Positions 25,528-35,007 of a stretch of DNA of 64,000 nucleotides are shown here, one piece after another; position 1 is the stretch's first letter, and each line of letters starts with the position of its first letter. This stretch comes from Mycolicibacterium palauense (GTDB lineage: Bacteria; Actinomycetota; Actinomycetes; Mycobacteriales; Mycobacteriaceae). The stretch lies in the NCBI RefSeq assembly GCF_002592005.1, contig NZ_NVQF01000010.1:37953-101952 (forward strand). Reading direction: 5' to 3'. Position numbers and translations under genes: made by a program. The notes beneath the pieces are model-generated. The model was given only the letters and a program-made list of their open reading frames with translations, made no database searches and had not been told where the DNA came from.

Positions 25528-27114
25528 TCAACCCATCAGGTCCAGCACCAGTCGCTCGCCGATCCCCGAGTTTTCGAACCACGATGCATTCACCTTCAGG
25601 TTCTCCGCCCAGGCCGCGGACGCACCGGCGGAATCCTTGGCTGCCGCGGCCGAGACCCACCGGGCGAAGAGACGCTGAGCGTTGCGGTTGGTCTTGCTCA
25701 CCCAGGGCAGCCCGGTGGCATCCGCGGTGACGGCCGGTTCCACCCCGATACGGACCCAGTGCATGATTTCGGCGATGACGGTCAGCGCCGGGTTCCCGAC
25801 CGCGGAGAACGCGGTCATCTCGCCTTCCCGCCAGGTCGTGATGAACCGCGCGGTGTCCTCGGTCGCGGCGGTCAGTTCGGATTCCACCCGACGAAGGATT
25901 CCGAGTTGGCACCGGGTGATCCGCGAGGCGACCAGACCCATGATCGGCGGCACGAACAGCTGCGTGGCACGCGAGAAGTCCCCGAAGGTCACCCCGCGTG
26001 CTTCCAGGACGATGCCGGCGAGCTGGGCGGCGACACGCGTCGAGGGAGTGCGGATGACGGCGCCCCCCCGGTCTCCGGTACGCAACTCGAGCAGAGATTC
26101 GGTCTCCAGGATCCGGAGTGCCTCTCGCAGCGTCGGCCTGGAGATGCCGAACTCCTCGGATACGTCGGCCAGCGGGGGAAGTCGGTCACCGTCGCCGAGC
26201 CGGCCCTCGGCGATCCGAGCCCGCATTTCGGTGGCCACGGTCAGTGCCAGGCGCGGCGTCGTCGCCGAGCCGGCCTGTCCGGCCTGCGCCCGCCACATCG
26301 GGGTGATGTCGATTGGTTGGCGGCTGAGGTTGCGGCTGACCAGTATTCGGTTGGTGGCGACAAGGTAGTCGATCCAGGTCTGGCGGGCCAGCGACGCGTC
26401 GTGGCTGCGGGTTGCGGCGAGAAATGCACTGTGACTGCCGATGACTTGCTTCGCGATGCGTTCGGCCGCAGCCCCGTCGTCGCTTCCGATCGACGAATAC
26501 ACCTGGCCCGCGTGGATATCGCGGAACACCCCGGCGATGACGGCAACGGTGCGGTTACCCGAGAGCTCGGTAACCGCCTGGTCGAACGCCGTCATGGCTG
26601 CGACGAAGCCGAGCGGGCCGTCGGCTGCGCGCTCGGCTTCGTGGAGCGCGACCAGCGCGTCGAGGTCGTCGGCCTCCGCCAGGACGGCGGCCTGCTGCGC
26701 GGCCGGCGGTTCGATGACCGATCTGGCCTCCTCGAGATCCGCAAGGGTCGTGCGGCGCAGCTGCAACAGCAGTGCTACGTACCGGCTCACCGCCTCCAGT
26801 CCGGGAGTGCGTACCACCGCGCCGCCGGCCCGGCCGCGCCTGATCTCGATGAGTTGCTGCGACTCGAGGATCCGCAGTGCTTCACGCAGGGTCTCGCGAG
26901 AGACCTGCCACCGTGTGGTCAGATCCGCTTCGGGGGGTAGCTGCTGATCGGGCGCCAGCTGTCCGCTCAGGATCTGGCGCCGAAGGTCCTCGGCGAGAAG
27001 ATGGGAGACCTTTCGAGTGCTGCGTCGCTGCAGGGCTCCCCACGATGCACCATCACCAGGCGCGATTCTCCCACTGGCGGCGCCGAACTCGGTCGTGACG
27101 GATGACTCGGTCAT
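25528..27114 (-). CDS. Tandem GntR/FadR-type regulator, paralogue A
   Basis: The protein has 528 residues with two complete GntR-FCD units in one chain. Unit 1 has its winged helix at about residues 37-105 (ETLREALRILESQQLIEIRRG) and an FCD-like helical domain to about 275. Unit 2 repeats the pattern (PTLREALRILETESLLELRTG, about 330-350) with its own helical domain. Normal family members are 220-260 residues with one unit. The ATG overlaps the stop of the thiolase-like gene (ATGA), so it is translated with that operon. A second copy lies at 35008. It probably senses an acyl-CoA or carboxylate from the pathway. Confidence 0.85.
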   Translation of the reverse strand: MTESSVTTEFGAASGRIAPGDGASWGALQRRSTRKVSHLLAEDLRRQILSGQLAPDQQLPPEADLTTRWQVSRETLREALRILESQQLIEIRRGRAGGAVVRTPGLEAVSRYVALLLQLRRTTLADLEEARSVIEPPAAQQAAVLAEADDLDALVALHEAERAADGPLGFVAAMTAFDQAVTELSGNRTVAVIAGVFRDIHAGQVYSSIGSDDGAAAERIAKQVIGSHSAFLAATRSHDASLARQTWIDYLVATNRILVSRNLSRQPIDITPMWRAQAGQAGSATTPRLALTVATEMRARIAEGRLGDGDRLPPLADVSEEFGISRPTLREALRILETESLLELRTGDRGGAVIRTPSTRVAAQLAGIVLEARGVTFGDFSRATQLFVPPIMGLVASRITRCQLGILRRVESELTAATEDTARFITTWREGEMTAFSAVGNPALTVIAEIMHWVRIGVEPAVTADATGLPWVSKTNRNAQRLFARWVSAAAAKDSAGASAAWAENLKVNASWFENSGIGERLVLDLMG

Positions 27115-28268
27115 GCGGCGGTCAACACCATTGCTCCGCACTGCGGGTACACGCCACTGGCGACGACAGCTACCCGCGCATTTGGCACCTGACGCTCGAC
27201 GCACTGACCACGCAGCTGCAGCACCGCCTCGTTCAGAAAGCCGATTCCGTGCAGGCGCCCCTCCGCGAGCTGCCCGCCGGCGGTGTTCAGCGGGAAGTCC
27301 CCGCCGGGACCGAGCCGGCCACCGTCGCCCACCCACTGGCCGAACTCGCCGCGCCCGCACGCCCCCAACGCCTCGATCCAGGAGACCGTGACCGGGGTGA
27401 AGCCGTCGTAGACCTGAGCCACGTCCACATCGGCCAAGGTCACCGACGACCGCTGCCACAGCCGATTCGCACAGTCGAAGGTCCCCCCGTAGAGGAAGTC
27501 CACGTCGAACACCCAGTCCGCACCCCGACCGGTGGCGTAGGTCATCGCATCGACGAGCACCGCGGGCTGGGGTAGATCGGCAGCACGCTCGGCGGTGGTG
27601 ATCACGGTGGCCACCGCGCCGTTGACCGGATAGTCACAATCGAGCACCCGGAGGGGATCGACCACCATCCGCGAGGACAGGTAGTCGTCCATGGTCAGTT
27701 CGTCGCGCAGCACCGCACGCTGGTTCAGCGCGGACCACCGGCGGGCGTTGACCGCGATACGACCGAAATCCTCCTCGGGACGGTCATATTCGGCCATCCA
27801 CCGCTGCTTCTTGAGGGCGAGGTTGACCAGGATGCCGCCGAGGTAGCCGTACGGCGTCAGGAACTGATCCCGTCCGCTGACGGTTTCGGGACCGCTGGCC
27901 ACACCCCCCTGGTGGCCAGCGGCATGTGTCAGGCATCGGAATACCAGCACCGTTTCGCAGGCGCCGGACGCCACGGCCATCACCCCGGCAAGGGCGCCGG
28001 CCAGCCCCGACGGGTTGCTGGCCATGATGTCGGCAAAGGCCGCGAGGTCGGGTATTCCCAGCAGTCGCGCCATGTCCTGGGCGCCGGGAGATTCCGGGCC
28101 GAACTTGTACTCGAAGATCCCGTCGACGTCGGCGGCGCGCAGCCCGGCATCCGACAGTGCCGCCCGGGTGGCGGTGATCGCCAGCGAGTTCGGGTTCGGA
28201 TCACCCTTGCGGGTCAGTTCCGAATAACCCACGCCCGCGATGGCAACCGGACGAGCCAGCGAGCTCAT
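27111..28268 (-). CDS. Thiolase-like lipid-transfer protein (Ltp-type aldolase)
   Basis: The protein has 385 residues from the ATG at 28268, which overlaps the DUF35 stop. It has the thiolase fold: an N-terminal AIAGVGYSELTRKG, a central ETVLVFRCLTHAAG with Cys near the usual nucleophile region replaced in context, and a C-terminal AEGRLHGIGFLNEAVLQLRGQC. The pairing of an Ltp-like thiolase with a DUF35 protein is known from steroid side-chain breakdown, where the complex performs a retro-aldol cleavage of a beta-hydroxyacyl-CoA. That reaction is inferred here from the partner and order. Confidence 0.78.
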   Translation of the reverse strand: MSSLARPVAIAGVGYSELTRKGDPNPNSLAITATRAALSDAGLRAADVDGIFEYKFGPESPGAQDMARLLGIPDLAAFADIMASNPSGLAGALAGVMAVASGACETVLVFRCLTHAAGHQGGVASGPETVSGRDQFLTPYGYLGGILVNLALKKQRWMAEYDRPEEDFGRIAVNARRWSALNQRAVLRDELTMDDYLSSRMVVDPLRVLDCDYPVNGAVATVITTAERAADLPQPAVLVDAMTYATGRGADWVFDVDFLYGGTFDCANRLWQRSSVTLADVDVAQVYDGFTPVTVSWIEALGACGRGEFGQWVGDGGRLGPGGDFPLNTAGGQLAEGRLHGIGFLNEAVLQLRGQCVERQVPNARVAVVASGVYPQCGAMVLTAA

Positions 28269-28711
28269 GCGGGGTCTCCGGAGAGTCGGAATTGCGGCAG
28301 TGTCACGGCGCCGCGGTCCTCGAAGACCACCTCGACCGGCATGCCACAGGACAGCTCGGTGCCCGCCGGCACGTCGACGAGATTGGCGACGATGCGCAAT
28401 CCGGGTTGATCGTCCAGTTCGACGAAGACCACGGTATAGGGAAGCGCGTCGACGAAGCCCGCATGCAGCGGCCGCTCGACCGTCGCGTAGGAGTAGATGA
28501 AGCCCCGCCCGCTCACTTCGCTGAGCTCGAACTCGTCGGCCTGGCAATGCACGCAGCACACCTCGGGCGGATATTGCAGCTTCGCGCAGGACCGGCAACG
28601 TTGCAGCAGCAGCCTGTGCTGGCCCGCGGCCTCCCAGTAGAACCGACTGACGTCGTCGGGCTCGGGTACCGGACGGCGGTCTATCGGGGGTCTAACCTGC
28701 GGCGGCGTCAC
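28265..28711 (-). CDS. Zinc-ribbon/OB-fold DUF35 partner protein
   Basis: The protein has 148 residues and starts at GTG. A rubredoxin-like zinc ribbon (CRSCAKLQYPPEVCCVHC, about residues 38-55) precedes an OB-fold (SGRGFIYSYATVERPLHAGF, then FVELDDQPGLRIVANL). DUF35 proteins sit beside thiolase-like aldolases and bind the acyl-CoA. It is the first gene of the chain DUF35, thiolase, GntR, with 4-nt overlaps at both junctions. Confidence 0.83.
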   Translation of the reverse strand: MTPPQVRPPIDRRPVPEPDDVSRFYWEAAGQHRLLLQRCRSCAKLQYPPEVCCVHCQADEFELSEVSGRGFIYSYATVERPLHAGFVDALPYTVVFVELDDQPGLRIVANLVDVPAGTELSCGMPVEVVFEDRGAVTLPQFRLSGDPA

Positions 28712-28766
28712 AGTGTTCCTTCACACCCGAAATTCCTTCATGTCCAAGATTCCTTCATGTCCGAGC

Positions 28767-30137
28767 TCAGTCGACCCGTGCCGCGCTCTTGAGCTCGGTG
28801 ATGGGCCGTGCGAGTTCCTGCTCGTCGCAGATCTTCTGCAGTCTTCGCAGCGTCTCGTCCAAGCCCGGGCCGAGCCGTTTTCCGGGGGTGAAGGAGGCCG
28901 GGAGATGGCGCATTCCCTGAATCACACCGATCGTCTCGTAATGCACGGTGCTTTCGGGGTCGCACTCGTAGTCGGGCATGCGATCCAGGGTGGCGGTGAG
29001 CATCGCCTTGAACACCGAACGCCCGAGGTTCGACCCGATACAGCGGTGAATACCGAGGCCGAAACCATAGTGTCGATTGCCCTTACGGTCGAGGATGATC
29101 TTGTTGGGCTCGGTGAACACCGACGGGTCCCGGTTGGCCATGGCCCAGGAGATATACAGCCGCTCACCCTCCTTGAAGTGAATTCCCTCGATCTCGGTGT
29201 CCTCGGAGAACGTGCGCCCGTCTCCGGGTGCGGGGGCGTAGAACCGCAGAAACTCCTCGGTGGCGGCGTCCAGCAGGGCGCCGCGCTCGCGATTCAGCCG
29301 TTCGCGTTGGTCGGGGTGCTGTCCAAGCCACTCCAGTGAGTGGGCGGTCAGGGCCGTCGTGGTGTCGAACCCGCCGCCGATGAGCAGGATCAGCATCCCG
29401 AGGATCTCCATCTCGGGTGCCGGCTCGCCGTCGATGCGCAAGTTGACCAGGGCGTTGATGATCCCGGGGCGGGGGTTTTCCCGGATATCGGCGATGTGGC
29501 CGAGCAGGTCCAGCGCGATCTGCTGGTTCTGCTCGATCACCTCGGCCATCTCCGGGGAGTCTTCGGGGGTGTACAGCAGGGCATGCGTTGGCTCGCTGTA
29601 GAAATGCCATTTCTCCAGCGGGATACCTAACATCGCCAGCGTGATCACCGCCGGTGCGACGTTCGCGAGGTCGTCGACGAAGTCGATGCGCCCATCCTCG
29701 ATCTTCTCGTCGATACTGGCCCGCACGACCTCGGCGACGAACGGATCCCAACGCTTCACCGCGGCCGGGGACAGGAACGGATTGAGTACGTTTCGGTAGG
29801 TGCGGTGCTCGGGAGGATCCATCTCCAACATGCCACCCCGGATCGGGATCGGCTTGGCGGGAATGGTGATGCCCTGGTAGCCGCGGCGCTCGCCGTTGAC
29901 GTCGTGGTCATTGGAGATGTGGGGACAACGAGCCAGCTCGAACACGGCCTGGCTGCTGCTGGCGACCCAGTGCCCGCCATAGGTGTCCGACCAGGCTATC
30001 GGGCACTTCTCCTGCAGCTCGGCGGCTATCGATTCGAACTGGAAACGGTAGTCCGGGCTGTGGCGGTCGAAGTGGTAGTGATTCTTCGCGTGGTCGTCGT
30101 TGGTGATGTCGGCGTCGGCGGCGCTGTCGTCGGTCAC
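28767..30137 (-). CDS. Cytochrome P450, with its ferredoxin
   Basis: The protein has 456 residues. The GTG at 30137 overlaps the ferredoxin stop and has GGGAG upstream. The I-helix reads GGGFDTTTALTAHSLEW (about residues 275-291), the ExxR is in EEFLRFYAP, and the heme loop is FGLGIHRCIGSNLGR with the Cys ligand near residue 390. Between them is a WAMANRDPSVF segment. Substrate unknown; the neighbours (acyl-CoA enzymes, SDRs, thiolase/DUF35) suggest hydroxylation of a lipid or terpenoid acid. Electron supply is probably the 3Fe-4S ferredoxin at 30134. Confidence 0.9.
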   Translation of the reverse strand: MTDDSAADADITNDDHAKNHYHFDRHSPDYRFQFESIAAELQEKCPIAWSDTYGGHWVASSSQAVFELARCPHISNDHDVNGERRGYQGITIPAKPIPIRGGMLEMDPPEHRTYRNVLNPFLSPAAVKRWDPFVAEVVRASIDEKIEDGRIDFVDDLANVAPAVITLAMLGIPLEKWHFYSEPTHALLYTPEDSPEMAEVIEQNQQIALDLLGHIADIRENPRPGIINALVNLRIDGEPAPEMEILGMLILLIGGGFDTTTALTAHSLEWLGQHPDQRERLNRERGALLDAATEEFLRFYAPAPGDGRTFSEDTEIEGIHFKEGERLYISWAMANRDPSVFTEPNKIILDRKGNRHYGFGLGIHRCIGSNLGRSVFKAMLTATLDRMPDYECDPESTVHYETIGVIQGMRHLPASFTPGKRLGPGLDETLRRLQKICDEQELARPITELKSAARVD

Positions 30138-30385
30138 GACGTCATCTCCCTCGTCTGTCGGTTGCCGGACGGCACGGGCGACCCGTTGCGGTCGTCCTCG
30201 ATCGTGATGGCCTGTTCCGGGCAGGACTGGGCAGCCTCGCGCGCCTGCTCCTCCCGCTCCGGTGGGACTTCTTCCGTGCTCGCCTCGGCGCTGCCGTCGA
30301 GCTCGCTGAGCTGGAATATGTCGGGGGCGATCATGGCGCACAGGGTGTGTCCCTGGCACCGCTCGGGGTCGACTCGAACCTTCAC
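30134..30385 (-). CDS. 3Fe-4S ferredoxin for the P450
   Basis: The protein has 83 residues from the GTG at 30385 (AGGAGG upstream). The cluster ligands follow the P450-type pattern: Cys-x5-Cys in ERCQGHTLC, a gap, and a final Cys-Pro in AQSCPEQA. An acidic linker of Glu and Ser lies between. The stop overlaps the P450 start by GTGA, so the pair is coupled. Confidence 0.88.
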   Translation of the reverse strand: MKVRVDPERCQGHTLCAMIAPDIFQLSELDGSAEASTEEVPPEREEQAREAAQSCPEQAITIEDDRNGSPVPSGNRQTREMTS

Positions 30386-30542
30386 GGTCCTCCTCTCGCG
30401 TTTGCGTACGGATTCGTCTGCGTTGGGTCTGTTGCCACAAGTGCAGTGCGGCGCCGATGATTTGGTGGGTGAGTATCCGAGCGAGGCGCTAATCCCGTCG
30501 GTGTCGCATGGACCCCTCCGGGCCCGCGGCCCTGTGCGTCTG

Positions 30543-30578
30543 AGCTAACCGCAGACAGGCGACCGAGTCAACTATTTT
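30543..30578 (-). promoter_or_regulatory. Conserved promoter box, copy 2
   Basis: On the minus strand TTGACT (30571-30566) and TTAGCT (30548-30543) are again 17 bp apart. The plus-strand reading CTAACC-N8-GCGACC-N-AGTCAACT-N-TTTT matches copy 1 at 21146-21179. It lies between the divergent ferredoxin/P450 and aldehyde dehydrogenase operons and could serve either or both. Confidence 0.6.
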
Positions 30579-30651
30579 CTGTGCTATGTTCGTGCTCGCC
30601 AGGTGGGCGGGTGAATTGCACCGCTCACAACGAGCAGACCCCGGAGGCGTG

Positions 30652-32166
30652 ATGTCCGCAGACGACACGACAGCGACCATGGCAGCCGACGCACCCGGAG
30701 ACGGCGCTGGCGGACCGAGCCTCGTCCACGCGCCGATGTTGATCGACGGCCGGCTGCTCGGCGCGCAGAGCGGTGCGACTTTCCCGTCGGTCAATCCCGC
30801 GACCGGCCAGGTGGTCGGCTTCGCGCCGAACGCCACCGTCGCCGACGCCGAGCAGGCGGTCGCGGCAGCCCGGCGCGCCTTCGACACCACCGACTGGCCG
30901 ACCAACGTCGAATTGCGGGTCCACTGCCTCGATCAGCTGCACAAGGCCCTGGTCGAACACAGCGAGGAGTTGCGCGCGCTCACGATCGCCGAGGTCGGAG
31001 CCACCCGCACGTCGACCGAGGGCGCCCAGCTCGACGACCCGATCGCCATCGTGCGCTACTACGCCGATCTGTTGAAGACCTATCCGATGTCGGAGGACCT
31101 CGACGAGATCGAGTACATGGGGATGCGGAACAAGCGCTGGGTGGACAAGGAGGCCTACGGGGTGGTGGCGGCGATCATCGCCTACAACTACCCGAACCAA
31201 CTCGCTTTAGCGAAGGTGGCCCCGGCCCTGGCCGCCGGCTGCACTGTCGTCCTCAAGGCCGCGCCCGATACCTCGTTGATCACCCTGGCGCTCGGTGAGC
31301 TGATCGCCAACCACACCGACATCCCCGCCGGTGTCGTCAACGTGATCAGTTCGACCGACCCGGACGTTGGGGCCGCGCTGACCACCAGCCCGGACGTCGA
31401 CCTGGTCACCTTCACCGGATCGACGGCCACCGGACGCAAGATCATGGCCGCGGCCAGCGAGACGATCAAGAAGGTCTTCCTGGAGTTGGGTGGCAAGTCG
31501 GCCATGATCGTGCTCGACGACGCCGAGTTCCCGACCGCGGCGATGATGGCGGCGTTCATGGTCACCTCGCACGCCGGGCAGGGATGCGCGATCACGTCAC
31601 GGATGTTGGTGCCGCGTAGTCGACACGACGAGATCGTCGAGTTGCTCAAGCAGAATCTCGCCATGGTCACCTACGGCGATCCGGCCGATGCGGCCAACTA
31701 CATGGGACCGCTGATCAGCGAGAAACAGCGCGACAAGGTTGACGCCATGGTCACGAGGGCCGTCGATGCCGGCGCGACGCTGGTCGCCGGCGGCAACAGG
31801 GTGGATCCCGGCTTCTTCTACGAGCCGACACTGCTCATCGATGTGGATCCGGACAGCGAGATCGCCCAGGAGGAGGTGTTCGGTCCGGTGCTGGTCGTGA
31901 TCGCCTACGACGATGAGGACGACGCGGTGCGCATTGCCAACAACTCGATCTTCGGCCTGTCCGGCGCGGTGGTGGGCAGCCATGATCGCGCCGTCGCCGT
32001 GGCGCGCCGGGTCCGCACCGGCACGTTCAGCATCAACGGCGGTTACTACGCGAAGCCCGACAGCCCGTTCGGCGGGTACAAACAATCCGGTCTCGGCCGC
32101 GAGATGGGTGTCGCGGGCCTGGAGGAATTCCTCGAGCGCAAGACCTTCGCCGCGGTGATCGGATGA
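30652..32166 (+). CDS. Aldehyde dehydrogenase
   Basis: The protein has 504 residues from the ATG at 30652 (CCGGAGGCG upstream). Catalytic residues are visible: Asn in IIAYNYPNQ, Glu in FLELGGKSA near residue 285, and Cys in AGQGCAITSR near residue 319. The NAD site is FTGSTATGRKI. It is first of three co-directional genes; its stop overlaps the CoA transferase start. It probably oxidises an aldehyde made by the P450/SDR steps to the acid that the ligase activates. Confidence 0.88.
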   Translation: MSADDTTATMAADAPGDGAGGPSLVHAPMLIDGRLLGAQSGATFPSVNPATGQVVGFAPNATVADAEQAVAAARRAFDTTDWPTNVELRVHCLDQLHKALVEHSEELRALTIAEVGATRTSTEGAQLDDPIAIVRYYADLLKTYPMSEDLDEIEYMGMRNKRWVDKEAYGVVAAIIAYNYPNQLALAKVAPALAAGCTVVLKAAPDTSLITLALGELIANHTDIPAGVVNVISSTDPDVGAALTTSPDVDLVTFTGSTATGRKIMAAASETIKKVFLELGGKSAMIVLDDAEFPTAAMMAAFMVTSHAGQGCAITSRMLVPRSRHDEIVELLKQNLAMVTYGDPADAANYMGPLISEKQRDKVDAMVTRAVDAGATLVAGGNRVDPGFFYEPTLLIDVDPDSEIAQEEVFGPVLVVIAYDDEDDAVRIANNSIFGLSGAVVGSHDRAVAVARRVRTGTFSINGGYYAKPDSPFGGYKQSGLGREMGVAGLEEFLERKTFAAVIG

Positions 32167-33368
32167 GCCCGCTCGCGGGGGTTCGCGTCCTCGAGGTCGC
32201 GATGTACGGCTTCGTGCCCTCCTGCGGGGCCGTGCTGGGCGAATGGGGTGCCGAGGTCGTCAAGGTGGAACACGCCATCACCGGTGATCCGCAGCGCGGG
32301 CTCCGGCAGACGGGCACCCTCGTGGTCCACGGCGATCCGAACCCGAACTTCGAGAACGCCAACCGGGGCAAGCGCAGCATCGGCCTGGACATGTCGGTGC
32401 CCGAGGGGCGGGAGGTCCTCTACGAGCTGGTCCGGCGCTCGGATGTCTTTCTGACCAGCTTCCTGCCGGCGGCCCGGGAGAAGTTCGGCATCGACGTCGA
32501 CGACATCCGCGCCGTGAACCCGAACATCATCTACGCACGCGGCAGTGCGTTGGGCCCCCGCGGCGGGGAGAGCGGCAGGGGCGGCTACGACATGACCGCC
32601 TTCTGGTGCCGGGCCGGTGCCGCCGCCACCATCACCCCGCCCGGGGTCCCGGGGACGATTCCGCTGCCGGGCCCGGCCTACGGCGACACCATCTCGGGCA
32701 CGAACCTCGCCGGCGGTATCGCCGCCGCGCTGTACAAGCGCGAACGCACCGGCGAGGCGTCGGTGGTCGATGTGTCGCTGTTGGCCAGCGGTGCATGGGC
32801 GATGGGACACACCATCGCGTTGACCAAACACCTCGGTGAATTGCTGGTGCTGCCGCCTCCCGGCACGCATGCCTCGCCCAACAATCCGCTGGTGGGCATG
32901 TATGCCACGGCCGACGGCCGGTACATCTCATTGGTGATGATGCAGCCCGGCAAGTTCTGGGCGGACGTGTGTCGCCACATGGACCTCGACGAACTGGCCA
33001 CCGACGCGCGTTTCGCCACCGCCGAGGCGATCGCGGCCAACACCGCCGAGGCGGTCGAGATCCTCACCGAAGCGATGGCCAAGCGTCCGCTGGCGGAGTG
33101 GGCCGAGCGGTTCGCGACGCTGGCCGGACCGTGGGCACCGGTCCAGGACACCCTGCAGGTCACCGAGGACGCCCAGATGCGGGCCAACGACTACGTGGTG
33201 CATGCCGGTGATCTCGAAGTCGTCGCGAACCCGGTGCAGTTCGACGTCACCGCCACGCACAGCGGGCCGGCGCCCGGCTTCGCGGAGCAGACCGACGAGA
33301 TCCTCGAGGAGCTCGGCCTGGACTGGGACCGGATCATCGAGCTGAAGGCTGCCGGAGCGGTCACCTAG
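32163..33368 (+). CDS. CaiB/BaiF-type (family III) CoA transferase
   Basis: The protein has 401 residues. The family core is complete: VLEVAMYGFVPSCGAVLGEWGAEVVKVE at the N terminus, NRGKRSIGLDM, and the catalytic Asp in GGYDMTAFW near residue 143. These enzymes move CoA between carboxylic acids or epimerise 2-methylacyl-CoA. It starts in the ATGA overlap with the dehydrogenase gene and is 1 nt from the ligase start. The acceptor is not deducible. Confidence 0.85.
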   Translation: MSPLAGVRVLEVAMYGFVPSCGAVLGEWGAEVVKVEHAITGDPQRGLRQTGTLVVHGDPNPNFENANRGKRSIGLDMSVPEGREVLYELVRRSDVFLTSFLPAAREKFGIDVDDIRAVNPNIIYARGSALGPRGGESGRGGYDMTAFWCRAGAAATITPPGVPGTIPLPGPAYGDTISGTNLAGGIAAALYKRERTGEASVVDVSLLASGAWAMGHTIALTKHLGELLVLPPPGTHASPNNPLVGMYATADGRYISLVMMQPGKFWADVCRHMDLDELATDARFATAEAIAANTAEAVEILTEAMAKRPLAEWAERFATLAGPWAPVQDTLQVTEDAQMRANDYVVHAGDLEVVANPVQFDVTATHSGPAPGFAEQTDEILEELGLDWDRIIELKAAGAVT

Positions 33369-33369
33369 G

Positions 33370-34971
33370 GTGTCCGGCGACGCGAAACCGCAGTCCGGGA
33401 CCCCGCGGCGGGCGAGCGTCGAGGCGCGGATGGCGCCCAGCTGGCATGCCGTCCACACACCCGACGTGCCCGCGATCGTCATGGCCCGCTCCGGTGAGGT
33501 GGTGACCTACCGGCAGCTCGATGAGCGGTCGGCCAGGTTCGCCCGCGCCCTGCGGTCTCGCGGGCTGGCGGGCGGGGATCATCTCGCCATCCTGATGGGC
33601 AACGAACGCGCGTTTCTCGAGGTGGCCTGGGCGGCGCAGCGGGCGGGCCTGTACTACACCGCCATCAACAGTCATCTGCGGTCCGCGGAGGTCGGGTACG
33701 TCCTCGGTGACTGTGGCGCCAAGGCCTTGGTTTCCAGCGCGGAGCTGGCCCATGTCGTCGCGGGCCTGGACACCGCCGCGGTACCGGTGCGGGTGTCGGT
33801 CACCGGAGATCTCGCCGGATTCGAGCGCTACGACGATGTCCTCGCCGCGGCGAGTTCGGCCCCCCTCGACGACGAGTGTGAGGGTCGAGAGATGCTGTAC
33901 TCGTCGGGGACCACCGGTTGGCCAAAAGGTATTCGTAAGGCCCTGCCTGGCACCGTTTTCGGCGACCCATCCTCGGTACCCGCGCAGATAGCGCTGGGGA
34001 TGACCGGCAGCGAGGGGGGAGCCGATTCGGTGTACCTGTGTCCGGCGCCGTTGTACCACTCCGCGCCGTTGGTCGGATCGATGTCGTGGCAACGGGTCGG
34101 TGCCACCGTCATCGTGATGGAGAAGTTCGACCCGCGCGAATGTCTCGAACTGATCGAGCGCCACCGGGTCACCGACGCGCAGTTCGTGCCGACGATGTTC
34201 GTCCGGATGCTTCGGATGAGCCGGCCGGAACGCCAACGCTACGACCTGTCGAGCCTGCGCCGGGTGCTGCACACGGCGGCACCGTGTGCGGTTGCGGTCA
34301 AACGTCAGATGCTGCAGTGGTGGGGGCCGATCATCGACGAGTACTATTCGGGGACCGAGGATCTCGGAGCCACCTTCATCTCGGCCCAGGAGTGGTTGGC
34401 CCACCCGGGTTCGGTGGGCCGACCGATGCAGGACTGTCACATCGTAGGGTCGGACGGCGAGGAACTGCCGGCCGGCGAGGTGGGCGTGGTGTATTTCGCC
34501 GGAGGTCGCCGATTCCAGTACCACAACGACCCCGGCAAGACCGCGTCGGTGGTCAACGACCGGGGCTGGCGCACGCTGGGAGACATGGGGTTTCTGGACC
34601 CGGACGGCTATCTGTACCTGACCGATCGTCAGTCGCACATGATCATCTCCGGCGGTGTGAACATCTATCCCCAGGAGGTGGAGAATCTCCTCACCGCCCA
34701 TCCTGCCGTGGCCGACGTCGCGGTCATCGGCGTGCCCGACGAGGAGATGGGTGAGGCGGTGAAGGCGGTCGTACAGCCCGCCGCGCCCGCCGCCGCGAAC
34801 GCGGATCTGGGAATCGAGTTGCTGGCCTACTGCCGGGCCGCGCTGGCGGCGTACAAGTGCCCGCGCACTCTGGATTTCGTCGACGAGTTGCCCCGTGACC
34901 CGAACGGCAAACTGTACAAGCGGCTACTTCGCGACCGCTACTGGACGGGCCACGAGTCGCACATCGTCTGA
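33370..34971 (+). CDS. AMP-dependent acyl-CoA synthetase
   Basis: The protein has 533 residues and starts at GTG with no own ribosome binding site, 1 nt after the CoA transferase stop. Signatures are the P-loop-like YSSGTTGWPKGIRK (about residues 176-189), YYSGTEDLGA, the hinge LTDRQSHMIISGGVNIYPQEVE (about 417-438), and a C-terminal catalytic Lys in NGKLYKRLL. It activates a carboxylic acid, probably long-chain or cyclic, to its CoA ester. Confidence 0.87.
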   Translation: MSGDAKPQSGTPRRASVEARMAPSWHAVHTPDVPAIVMARSGEVVTYRQLDERSARFARALRSRGLAGGDHLAILMGNERAFLEVAWAAQRAGLYYTAINSHLRSAEVGYVLGDCGAKALVSSAELAHVVAGLDTAAVPVRVSVTGDLAGFERYDDVLAAASSAPLDDECEGREMLYSSGTTGWPKGIRKALPGTVFGDPSSVPAQIALGMTGSEGGADSVYLCPAPLYHSAPLVGSMSWQRVGATVIVMEKFDPRECLELIERHRVTDAQFVPTMFVRMLRMSRPERQRYDLSSLRRVLHTAAPCAVAVKRQMLQWWGPIIDEYYSGTEDLGATFISAQEWLAHPGSVGRPMQDCHIVGSDGEELPAGEVGVVYFAGGRRFQYHNDPGKTASVVNDRGWRTLGDMGFLDPDGYLYLTDRQSHMIISGGVNIYPQEVENLLTAHPAVADVAVIGVPDEEMGEAVKAVVQPAAPAAANADLGIELLAYCRAALAAYKCPRTLDFVDELPRDPNGKLYKRLLRDRYWTGHESHIV

Positions 34972-35007
34972 GGCCGGTCGGCAGGCCGGTGCCGAGACGC
35001 GTCGCGG

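Noticed and set aside
28767..30440. P450 with a 100-residue N-terminal extension
   Set aside because: The extension overlaps the ferredoxin gene; the GTG at 30137 in the GTGA overlap is the proper start.
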